From positions 1 to 64,000 of the forward strand of contig JAOBSW010000975.1 of the NCBI GenBank assembly GCA_026214975.1: a stretch of 64,000 nt of DNA. The letters run 5' to 3'. The DNA is from Gentiana macrophylla. Its lineage: Eukaryota; Streptophyta; Magnoliopsida; Gentianales; Gentianaceae. Every line of letters starts with the position of its first letter. Position 1 is the stretch's first letter. A model generated the notes under the pieces. The model saw nothing but the letters and a program-made list of their open reading frames with translations, ran no database searches and had not been told where the DNA came from. A program made the position numbers and the translations under genes. This document shows, piece after piece, positions 10,972 through 20,390 of the stretch.

Positions 10972-11373
10972 ATGGATTACGGAGTTCTTCCCGAGGAGTT
11001 CCCCATCATTAGTCGGATTCACACGATTACCGTGGTGATGGACCAGGAGGCACTATAGTCTTGCACGTAGATTTTGAGCTTAGTACCCGTCACGAAGACC
11101 ATCACTTATGTTCTCATCGCACCCATTGTTCGGGAGGTAGTGACTTCACCACCGAGGAGCTACAGGAAGCTATAGGGACGTCCATATACGATCCTAAATG
11201 ACCCTATCTTCGACAGAGATCTAGCGCCGGTACTCGAGATTCACATTTTAGAGGTTTAGAGGTATTTGGAGATGACCTGGGCGCATACAAGACGACTATG
11301 ATTTCCTCCCGCTATTGATATGCTTCGTCGCCTCATCCGTTTGGTGGATTGGGACGAGATTTATGCAGACTAG
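10972..11373 (+). pseudogene. Small ORF between pol and ORF3 of A (broken)
   Basis: ATG 10972 to TAG 11373, 402 nt. Read with frame shifts, it matches the B copy at 29895-30308. Shared pieces include MDYGVLPEE (B: MDFGVLPEE), DDGPGGTIVLHVDF, DFTTEELQEA and a C-terminal DFPPAIDMLRRLIR-like end. The near-equal lengths, with conserved start and stop, suggest a real ancestral gene of about 133 codons. I do not recognise a domain. It lies exactly between the two hairpin motifs. Confidence 0.5.
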
Positions 11374-11390
11374 CGTTAGTTAGGTTTATT

Positions 11391-11437
11391 AAATCGAGCA
11401 AACGACGTAAAACAAAAGCGCCGTGGGAGGCAACCCA
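11391..11437 (+). promoter_or_regulatory. Hairpin motif 2 of A, after the small ORF
   Basis: The block TCGAGCAAACGACGTAAAAC followed by AAAAGCGC precedes the stem TGGG/CCCA with loop AGGCAA at 11424-11437. It is the same arrangement as motif 1 but with a different paired stem. The counterpart in B is at 29831-29844. Confidence 0.7.
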
Positions 11438-11583
11438 ATTCTCTATTTGTTTTTATGTTCTAGGAATTTTATGTACTTTGTTTGATTTAAGGTTGTATTT
11501 TTGAAACTTTAAATTAAGTTTAATAAAGAGATGTGCTTTTGAATTTGAGTTGTATGGAATTTTATGATTTTTGCATTTTTACT

Positions 11584-11805
11584 CTTTGGGACGCCCGCCC
11601 GTAAAATCGACGCCCGTCCGCTTATGACAAATCCTTAGACGGACGTCCACAAAGCTGGACGCCCGTCCGATATTTTCCTCCAATCTGTATGTGATTTGAG
11701 CTCTTGACGAAGCGTCTACCGAATCGACGCCCGTCAGCTTCATTCGATTTCAGTGGGCGCCCGTCACCGAGTTGGACGACAGCGCCCAACATCCATCTAT
11801 ATATA
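11584..11805 (+). promoter_or_regulatory. Internal promoter candidate of A: dyad array plus TATA box
   Basis: GGACGCCCGTCC-type dyads (for example 11657-11668) fill 11590-11780, followed by TATATATA at 11798-11805. This repeats the arrangement upstream of the LTR TATA box. B has the same array (about 29455-29665) and TATATATA (29438-29445, minus). The position upstream of ORF3 suggests separate transcription of ORF3. No transcript evidence is available here. Confidence 0.55.
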
Positions 11806-11829
11806 CCCCTGCGCCGATGAACCTCACTT

Positions 11830-12378
11830 TTCAGTTTTTTCAAATCGCAAACCGTTTTCTCTCCTCTTTTGGCCTAAAATCTTCATTTCTAAACCATTTT
11901 GAGCGATTCCAAGTGCTACAGCCGCTCTTGATCCCTCTCTTTGATTTTCATAACCAAATTCCCCAACACGCAATATTTTGGAGAATCAGACCCCACTGTA
12001 GTCCGACTTCTTGGAGAAAAACATCGATTTTGGAGCCCCTATCTGTGTTGTTTGGACTCGTTTTCACCTCAATCAACATCTACTCACCCTACTTGGTAAG
12101 TTAGTAACAACTTTTCTAGATTTCATTCACGTTTTTGTGAGTTCGATCTTTGGGTCGGCTCGTTTTCTTGAATGTTACCTTAATTTGTTTTTTTTTTCTG
12201 GTTTTGGTGTTTCTTTCTGCTCTGTTATGGTGGTATGGTGTTGTGGTGGGTGATGAATGGGTTGTTTGGTAATGATTATGGTTGCGGTAAAGGTTTGGTT
12301 GATTTGAAATCCCGCTTTGGATGTTAAACGGGTATCTTGTTGTGAATCGGGGTTGTTTTGGTTAGAATAAGCTTGAAT
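11830..12378 (+). other. Leader of ORF3 in A with candidate intron
   Basis: Downstream of the internal TATA box there is a strong donor CTTG|GTAAGTTAGT (GT at 12096-12097). A possible acceptor lies near 12372, just before the ORF3 start at 12379, giving an intron of about 280 nt. The donor string and its distance from the TATA box (291 nt in A, about 298 nt in B) are conserved. The acceptor is weaker and differs slightly between copies. Confidence 0.45.
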
Positions 12379-13876
12379 ATGGTTCATAAGAAGGGCGTGG
12401 TTAAGAGGCATGGAAAGGAAGTGGCTAGGGAGGCCGGAAAGAAACGCAAGGAGTTTGATCCTACTTTGGTAGATCCCAACCGGGGTGTGAGTATACGAGA
12501 ACAACCTCCTAGAGCCACCCAAACTAGGGCTACTTTGAGAGATGAGCCGACCTCGACTCGAGGACCGATGACGATGTGCCTTTGAGTACGGATGCACAGA
12601 GTTCGAGAGAGGTGGAGGTTCGTCTAGGAGTGAGGAAACCTATCGATGCTACCCGGGAAGAGGAACCGGTTGTACCTAGGGCTGTCCCTCCTAGAAAGAA
12701 ATCCAAAACCGTACCCTCCTATGCCGTTACCTCGTCGGTTCGTGAACCCTAGAGCTCACGATGTGTTTAAACAGCATTATTTCTCGAGGACGATGTTGAT
12801 TGAGCGGGCCATTTTGGAGGCCAAAGTCGATCCGGGGTTCGTTCAGTTGCTCAAGGATCGGAAATGGGAAACCTTGATGACGATCCCGACTACCCCGGTG
12901 AATAGCTCCATAGTTCGGGAGTTTTATGCTAACTGTTCGGAAACCGATTTGGGGAGGAAGGTAGTCGTGGTTCGAGGGGTAGAAGTTCCTTTTACACCGG
13001 AAGTGATTAATCAGAAATACAACTTAGCGGCTTTCGAGGGTCGGGATTACAAGGAAGAGATTGTACATAGACAGAGCTTGGGGCAGGATCCTTTGGAGGA
13101 GTTGAGGTTAAGAGTGTGTCCGGACGTGGCATGGACGTTAAGACCGGGCGGTGACCGGAAGGAGTTGGTTACCACGACCTGGACGGAGGATTGGAAGGTC
13201 GGTGTCGGTTTATTCGTAATCGGTTGTTGCCTAAGAACAACTTGACGACTTTCACATCGGTGACCTAGGCATGTTGTACGCATTGACATTTGGCACGAGC
13301 GTGAATGTGGGGCGGGCGTTATATGATGAGGTGGCTATTAATCGGAAGATCTATACCCGATGCTTGATTATCCTCACGATACGGTCTCTCTGTGATCGAT
13401 CTTTGGTGTGCTCGAGTATGGCGCCAATCACAAACCGAAGAATCCGAGGCCGATATGGCGGCGAAAAAGGTAAGCCTTCAGTCCGTCTCGAGATGGAGAC
13501 ACCACGGGAGCCGGTTCATCTTCGGCACCGCCTAGAGCGTCTACGGTTCTCGCTTTACCGCGCCGGTCCGGACGCGCTAAGTATGGCCAACGAGCAGCGG
13601 GAGTGGCTGGAAGACATCGGGACGTCTCGTAACAACATTTTGACGATCCTAAAGTGTCATGTGAAGGCCGGCAACCGAGGGATGACAGGGTTTTCATCCG
13701 AGCCTCATTGATTTCCATTATTCTTCTCGAGATTGAGCAGCCATTGCCGATGTTCTTCACGAAGTCCGAGTCCTCTTCCGATGAGGAGCGGTCCGATTCG
13801 CACCTAGGGCTACGCCACCACCTTCCGGCCCTCCTTCGCTTCCCCGGTGATGATACCCGGCCCGGGCCAATCTTGA
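12379..13876 (+). pseudogene. ORF3 of A, 'putative plant transposon protein' family (broken)
   Basis: Third ORF of Athila-like elements, downstream of pol. A basic N-terminus (MVHKKGVVKRHGKEVAREAG) leads to the conserved core at 12646-13245 (FKQHYFSRTMLIERAILEAKVD, VREFYANCSETD, VVVRGVEVPFTPEVINQKYNL), continues with frameshifts at 13271-13711, and ends near TGA 13874. The core is the domain often annotated as Transposase_32/putative plant transposon protein. The name is historical and no enzymatic function is shown. Some authors treat this ORF slot as env-like, but I see no convincing signal peptide or membrane segments. The B copy (28857 to 18182) is very similar. Confidence 0.7.
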
Positions 13877-14302
13877 TTTTCTTTGTCTATTTTTCACTTT
13901 TGATTTGCACTAGCTATCGTGGATCAGATATTTTTGCTACTTTTGATTACGTGGTTCATTGTATTTCGTTTTTTTGCTACTACTTATTCTTTCGATGGAT
14001 CATGTAAGCCATAAGGCACTCGTACTTTCATTTCAATTTGTGTTTCTACTTTTCGGATGTATTGCATGCTATCACTTTGCTTTATCTTCATTTTTGATAT
14101 CTCTTTTCATTTTGGTATGGCTCCCGTTTTCCCGAGATGGTTCCATGTTTGTCTAAGGCGTGCGGGTATCTTTTTTAGCGGTTTCATCGAGCTACATTGT
14201 GCCGTTTACGATTACAGAGTGTCATTATGTAGGCTCCGCCACGATCAACGATTCGAGTTTCGATCGCCTAAGTCTTTTCCTTTTTCTTTCGTTACGCCCA
14301 AC

Positions 14303-14340
14303 ATGAGGACATGTTGATTTTTAAGTGTGGGGAGGGAATG
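14303..14340 (+). other. Internal polypurine tract of A
   Basis: ATGAGGACATG is followed by TTAAGTGTGGGGAGGGAATG, about 1 kb before the 3' LTR. All five elements have this string (B 17715-17753, C 23362-23395, E 56164-56200, F 38968-39010), separate from the terminal tract. It could be a second priming site, or simply a conserved 3' boundary of the coding region. Confidence 0.6.
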
Positions 14341-14647
14341 TTTCGATATGTATCTACACATTTGCTTAATTCGTAATGTTTCTATGCAAATGAGCTTAAT
14401 TTTTCACAATTTTTCGACACTTTTGTTTCTCGCTTTTTGTCCCGAGTAGGCAATTCGATTAAATGTATCATATATTTGGTAAGTTAGATGTTTCACGACA
14501 CTATTTTTCACGAGCCATAGTGACGATGAGCTATTTATAAAGTTATACCCTTTTGGATTAGTGATTTTTGTTTTCTTATGAGTCATGTGCTTAGTGCTAC
14601 GTATATATCTCGCGATTTATGATAGTCAGATTGAGCTCCGAGTATGT

Positions 14648-14905
14648 TATACCGTGAATATCCGAAGGTTTGAATGTGATAAGTAACACGTAACTTATTG
14701 TCAAATGAAAAAGTTGAAGAAAATATGAATTAATTGGGTGTGTCGAAAGCTAGTCGATGATTTGAGTGCGATAGGGTATACCACGTATGTCCTATACCAC
14801 TATGATGACTAAAAGCTCACACGATTAGGAAAAGTCGCCTTATGATTGGAGTAAGGTAGGGTATTATCTCGAAATGTCCTATTCTACTATGAGGGCAATA
14901 GCTTA
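14648..14905 (+). ncRNA. Paired-hairpin module of A
   Basis: Conserved block GTTTGAATGTGATA-like at about 14669, then hairpin 1 (14772-14794, arms TAGGGTATA and TATGTCCTA, loop CCACG) and hairpin 2 (14857-14881, arms TAGGGTATT and AATGTCCTA, loop ATCTCGA). The spacing is 62 nt. B, E and F carry the same pair in the same place with compensating stem changes. It is probably a structured part of the element RNA rather than a separate transcript. Confidence 0.6.
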
Positions 14906-15301
14906 TCCTAATGTGTGTTTAAAGTGAAAAAGTTAAATCAACTGATAAAGTTGTTATGAAATGTATATAAGACTAAGTTATCGTCTGCCTTATCCCCAGT
15001 AGAAACTGACAGATATGTTGTAGGGATTATCCTCTGAGTATTTCAAAAAGGCCCTAGATACATTCGATCATCTTTTTCGGGATATATCACGTTTGTAGGG
15101 TGCATCTTATGAGTGTCATTTATTACTAGTCTACAAGGGGGTATTAGCTAGTTTTGCTTTGAGTTTCTCGAGTTTGGATATAGTGGAAGTTTTCTATGGC
15201 TATGCACACACACAATGGTGAACTTCTGATTTATTGGATATGTGTTATGCATGTTTAGATGTCTGCTTCTTCTCGAGCCTAATTTTTGTTTTGTTTTGCT
15301 G

Positions 15302-15331
15302 GGGACGAGCAAAAGCTTAAGTGTGGGGAGT
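15302..15331 (+). other. Terminal polypurine tract of A
   Basis: GGGACGAGCAAAAGCTTAAG leads to GTGTGGGGAGT directly before the 3' LTR start at 15332. Confidence 0.88.
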
Positions 15332-16906
15332 TGTTAAGGATGAATTTATACGATTTATAACGCTATATTTTATGTTATTTTCTCTCATATTTGTATGAAT
15401 TTGTATAAGAAACAGCGTTTAATGGATTTATCAAGCAAATGGTATTTTAAAATAAGTTATTCGCAACATAGGATTGATTTATGTGTTTTAATTATGTTTT
15501 TATGATTATTTGAGCGATATTACATTTTGCGATATTTTTATGTGTCATAAAAGCACAAATTCGAGCTCAAGAGGTGATCCAAAGATGATCAAGTCGGATT
15601 TGATTAAAGAGGAAGAGATAATGATGATTTACATTGAATTAAAAGGAGATAAAGATAAAGAAATCAAAATCCAGCCATATTGGATGGCGTTCGAGTCCCG
15701 CCCCGGTGGGCGGGCGTCTCGATGGAATTGAACAGCGTCCGGGGATGGGAAGTTGATTCGAGATGTTTGGACGCCCGAAGTGGACGCCGCCTGGACGCAG
15801 CGTTTGGTCATGACTCGCCCGATTTGAAGTTCATATGAAGAATGGACGGGCGTTCACCCTACAGCACGGGCGTCCGCAATGCCGACTTAGTGAAACCGCC
15901 TCAAATCTCTTTAAATAAAGTAATTTGTTTTCTCCACAAAAGAGGATCATACACTCATTATTTAAAACCCTAAACCTAGGGGCGGCTTTAGGCTGCGTTT
16001 TCATCTTTTATTCCCGTTTTATGCTCTTAGTTTAGATTAAAAACTAGTTACTTTTTATGCAATCGCTTACGCAAATTTGAGTTCTTGAGGATGTTCAGAG
16101 GCTAAAAGCTTCATCAAACGAGTATTGTGAAGCCGTCCAACAATTGTTGATTTCGTTTTCTTCGATTATACTGTGAGTTTTTAATAAAGGTTGTTTCTTA
16201 TTCATGCTTATTCATGTTTAAATTGCTCTTATATCGGAAGATGTGCATGTGTTGATTGTTTATTGTTGATGGAAGTCTTAATAAACCCTAGATCACCATG
16301 AATAAGAATAGTAATTGAATCTATCATAACGGAAGTTAATAGGTCTCGACATTAGATTATAAACACAAAGTTTGCACCTTTGGTTAGAAAACGCGTTAAT
16401 CTTACATCGGAAGATAATAGATTAATAGATGAACTTTCTAAGGAATTAGGGTTCATGTTTAGGTGAGGTGAATCACAACCTAGATAAAAGCGCAATATAA
16501 TCGAGATAGGAAATCAATGCTTGTTGGATAGGTGGATCAATCCTCGTTTGCTCGTTATAAATTTGATTTAAATCCTTAAAAGCTTGAATTTGTCTAGTTA
16601 GCTTACTTTTATCTCGCATCTTAGATTAGTTAGTTTAAATTGGTTCGCAGCCCGTATCCTTCACGGCTTTAGATCATCTCTTCGTCGGCTTTACGTTTTA
16701 GTTAAGTTTAATTTTCGATGATTCGTTTAGTTTTATCCGCTATTTAGCTTAGTAATCGTGACATAGGTTAGTTAGATAAAACTAGAAATTACAATCGTTT
16801 AGTTCCCGTAAGATCGACCCGGCATTAACCGCTATTACTACGATCCTTATACTTGAGGTTAACCGGATTATTACTTGTTTATTTTGTGTTGATAAAATCC
16901 GTGACA
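15332..16906 (+). repeat. 3' LTR of element A
   Basis: 1575 bp, TGTTAAGG...CCGTGACA, partner of 2472-4053. The differences are mostly one- to four-base changes next to CG, CTG or CTC, and few are plain substitutions. Confidence 0.93.
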
Positions 16907-16911
16907 ATAAA

Positions 16912-18181
16912 CGTGACATATCCCGAAAAAGATGATAGAACATATCTAGGGCCTTTCTGAAATACTCGAGGAGGATAATCCTACTGAAGATATCTATCAG
17001 TTTATACTGAGGATAAGATAGACGATAACTTAGTCTTATATTCAATTCATACCAATTCACTAGTTGATTTAGTCACTTGCACTTAAAACACACATCAGAA
17101 TGAGCTCTTGCCCTGTCATAGTAGAATAGGATATTCGAGATATACCCTACCTTACTCCAATCATAAGGCAGCTTTTCCTGACTGTCGTGAGCTTTTAGTC
17201 ATCATAGTGGTATAGGACATACGTGGTATACCCTATCGCACTCAAATCATCGACTAGCTTTCGACACACCCATTTTATTCATTTAATTCAACCTTTTCAT
17301 TTGACAATAAGTTACGTGTTACTTATCACATTCAAACCTAAGATATTCACAGTATAACATACTCCGGATCTAAATACAAACTATCATAAATCTCAAGATA
17401 TATACGTAGCACTAAGCACATGACTTATAAGAAAATCAAAAATCACTAATCGAAAAGGGGTATAACTTTATATTATAGCTCATCGTTCACTATGGCTCGT
17501 GAAAAATAGACTTCGGGTAAAACAACTAACGTATCAAACATATGACATATAGCTTAGATGACTATAAGAATAACGAACAAAGATTATGCATTGCTTACTC
17601 GGGACAAAACAAAAACAAAAATGTCGAATTTTTTTGAAAAATCTAGCCTATTTTAGCTCATTTTGCATAGAAACATAACGAATGTAAGCAAATGTATAGA
17701 TACATATCAAATCAATCCCCTCCCCCACACTTAAAGATCAACATGTCCTCATGTTGTGCAGAATTAAAAGAAAAAGCCAAAGACTTAGCTGATTTCAACC
17801 GATACACGACTCGTCGGTCAGGCCGGAGCCTACATAGTGACACTGGAACTCGTAACCATAACATGTAGCTCGACAAAACCGCTAGAATGATACCTGCATG
17901 ACTTGACAAACACGGAAACATCTCGGGGAAAACGGGGAATTATACCAGAAGAAAAAAAAGAGATACAAAACCGAATATTGACAAAAGATAAATCATTCAA
18001 TACATCCCAAAAGTTGAAACAAAGTAGAAATGAAAGGACGGGTGCCTTATGGCTTACATGATCCATCGGAAAAAGTAAAAGTAGCAATATGAAAATTACA
18101 ACGAATCATATAAGGAAAAGTATCAATAATACACACCCATCGAATCAATGAAAATGAAAAGCTAGAATCAGAAAAATAAAA
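16912..18181 (-). other. 3' non-coding region of B, between ORF3 and insertion A
   Basis: Continues B after removal of A. It holds the two hairpins at 17127-17149 and 17213-17235 (minus-strand arms TAGGGTATA/AATATCCTA and TAGGGTATA/TATGTCCTA), 63 nt apart, and the internal polypurine tract at 17715-17753 (minus). It is colinear with 13877-15100 of A. No ORF is supported here. Confidence 0.75.
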
Positions 18182-18554
18182 TCAAGGCTGGCTCGGTGCC
18201 GCAGAATCATCAACCGGAGGATCAGAAGAGGGTCCAGATGGCGGTGCCGTAGTCCTCGCTTCATCGAGTCGCGCCTCTCATCGGACGACTCAGACTCGTG
18301 AATAACATCTGCTATGGCCTGCTCAATCTCATCAGAATAAAGATAATCAATAGTGCTCGGACTGAAGATTCTGTCATCCTTTGGCCGCCGGCCTTCACTG
18401 ATACACTGCAGAATCGTCAAAATGTTGTTCTGAGAAGTCCGGATATCCTCCATCCAGTTGCGAACACTGTTGGCCATACTCAACCTCATCCGGACGGAGG
18501 GAGATAAAGTAGGAAGTGAGGACGCTTGAGGCGGTGCTGATGATGAACCAGGCT
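18182..18554 (-). pseudogene. C-terminal part of ORF3 of B, cut off by element C
   Basis: Minus-strand continuation of the ORF3 fragment at 27720-28857. Residues such as VRNWMEDIRTSQNNILTIL match the A copy (about 13560-13650), with a serine/acidic-rich end (HESESSDERRDS) and a stop at about 18182. The break coincides with the ACGTG duplication of element C. Confidence 0.7.
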
Positions 18555-18559
18555 CACGT
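18555..18559. repeat. Target-site duplication ACGTG of element C (partner 27715-27719)
   Basis: ACGTG precedes TGATGACGG and follows GTCATCA at 27715-27719. Removing C restores colinearity of ORF3 in B. Confidence 0.9.
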
Positions 18560-20366
18560 GTGATGACGGTCAAATTATACCCGTAAAAGTCATCAACGTT
18601 GACCTTAAATCGAGATTAATAATATGTATTTCATATTAAATCACATGTTTATATTTATTATTTAATGTTAAGTGATTATTAATATGATATTTGGTATTTA
18701 GCCGTTTTCATTATTAAAAGCCGATTTATTGTGCGATAAATGCTGATTTTGTTGATCACGACAAATCGAGAGGATAAATGTCATTCAATCAATGGATCTC
18801 AAGATAATAAGGAAGAAAATCGGAGCATTAATCAAGAGATAAATTAGAGAAATCAGATCAACACGCAAGCGTGGAGTGGGGAGCAAGATAGACGAGAAAA
18901 ACGATTAACGTGTGCAAATGTTAGGTTCGGTCGACCGAGCCTATAGCTTCGGTCGACCGAGTGTCAGCTTCGGGGCGGTTTCCGGCTTATATCGTGCTTA
19001 TCTTCTAGAACCACCCTAATTCGGCAAAAACCTCTATATAAGCAAGCAGCTACGAAATTGTAAAGACACACCTTAGACACCAACACATACCTTAGAATAT
19101 CATTCAATAAAATCACTCTATTCATATCTTGATACAATGTAGAATAATTTGAGGGTTTCCAGAGTTTAAGGGCTGCAAATTATGTAAGCCTTTATTTTCT
19201 GTTTCTTTCTTTTAATTAATCCCTCCCAATTATGCTTTATCGTTTGAGTTAATTAATCATAGCTAGATGATGTAGATCTAGGCTATGACGTTGGGGATGT
19301 GGAGAAGCCTTGTCTACATGAGGGTCCCATAACCTACGTCATATGTTTAACGTCTATTCATGAATCGCTTGGTTTAATTAATGTGTATCTAAGTAGTTTA
19401 TATGATTTCTTTACTGAGTTCTTTATTTAACTGCTCGTATGATGAAACGCGAGAAATATATTCTAGGATGTAATCTGGGATGAAATCGTTTGGGTGACCG
19501 AATGGAATCATTCGGTCGATCGAAAGTGTCTATCTTTCGATCGACCGAGCCCCTATTTTGTCTGTTAGTTAGTCCGCCACGTCTTTATGGTAGGTTTAGC
19601 TTAGTAGGATTTATTATCTCGGTAGGTATGGCCACTGCCACGTTGCTCGTCGAGTTTTAATTAGCGTCACGATTAGGAAATACCAATATAGGGCTCCTAG
19701 GTCGGCTCATGAATGATCTTACGGGGCTTTGGTGAGATCTAGGTAGGTTTTGTATTAGGAATTGGCGTCACCTAGTTATACATAGTTCAGTAAACTAGCA
19801 TGAGACCTAAAAGGTAATTGTTAGTTGGACGAGGGCTTGAACGATCGTTTAGGAAATACGCCTAACCATAGGAATGTTGCACGGGACGAGGTGTACGATT
19901 AATATCGGCATCCTTAGTGTCGTAAGCGTGTGAGTTATATGAGATGGAGGCCTTAAAAGCGAAGTCACGTAACAATAACACGTTGATCTAGTAACCTAAC
20001 CGGTACTAAGTCAAGTTAAAGAGGATGACTCCGTAGCCAATCTAAGATAGATACAAGCGGATTGACAGTTAATAAGTTCGATTTATTATATAAATTATCT
20101 AGGTCCAAACGATAAAGACTATAATTGGGGAGGTTAATTACGTTGTGTCGAGTCGTGTCTTTACTTTTCTTGTCCTATGTTGGTCGTAGACCGCCTTTAT
20201 GTCCTTGACATGTATAATTAATTGTTTATATATGGAATGACCCACAATTGGTTCCCTGTGGGATCGACCTTGATTCACTATAGCTATACTACGATGGGCC
20301 TAGTCCTCTTGCTAGTATTGGTTTATGGTGGTCAAGTATTTTATAACCTGATTGACCACGTCATCA
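18560..20366 (+). repeat. 5' LTR of element C
   Basis: 1807 bp, TGATGACGG...GTCATCA. TATATAA lies at 19035-19041. Perfect palindromes TCGGTCGACCGA lie upstream at 18927-18938 and 18949-18960. Related forms TCGGTCGATCGA and TCGATCGACCGA lie downstream at 19512-19523 and 19537-19548. Confidence 0.92.
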
Positions 20367-20372
20367 AGTTTT

Positions 20373-20390
20373 TGGCGCCGTTGCCGGGGA
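20373..20390 (+). other. Primer-binding site of C, tRNA-Asp type
   Basis: TGGCGCCGTTGCCGGGGA, identical to the PBS of A, six bases after the LTR. Confidence 0.92.

Larger units (their letters stand above)
2472..16906 (+). mobile_element. Element A: Athila-like LTR retrotransposon nested in B
   Basis: 14,435 bp on the plus strand, bounded by LTRs 2472-4053 and 15332-16906 and a perfect ATAAA duplication. The order is PBS (4060-4077), leader, gag, PR, RT, RNase H, IN, hairpin motif 1, small ORF, hairpin motif 2, internal TATA box, ORF3, internal polypurine tract, paired hairpins, polypurine tract. It is closely related to B but inserted in the opposite orientation. Every ORF is interrupted by small indels, although the LTRs are nearly the same, so it was either mobilised in trans or the indels partly reflect sequencing error. 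Confidence 0.92.

Noticed and set aside
12011..12253. Similar frames in the ORF3 leaders of A (12011-12253) and B (28992-29258 minus)
   Set aside because: They run across the conserved splice donor and their similarity follows the nucleotide similarity of the leaders; no domain.
12175..12597. 140-codon minus-strand frame over the ORF3 start of A
   Set aside because: Antisense to ORF3, low complexity, not preserved as a frame in B.
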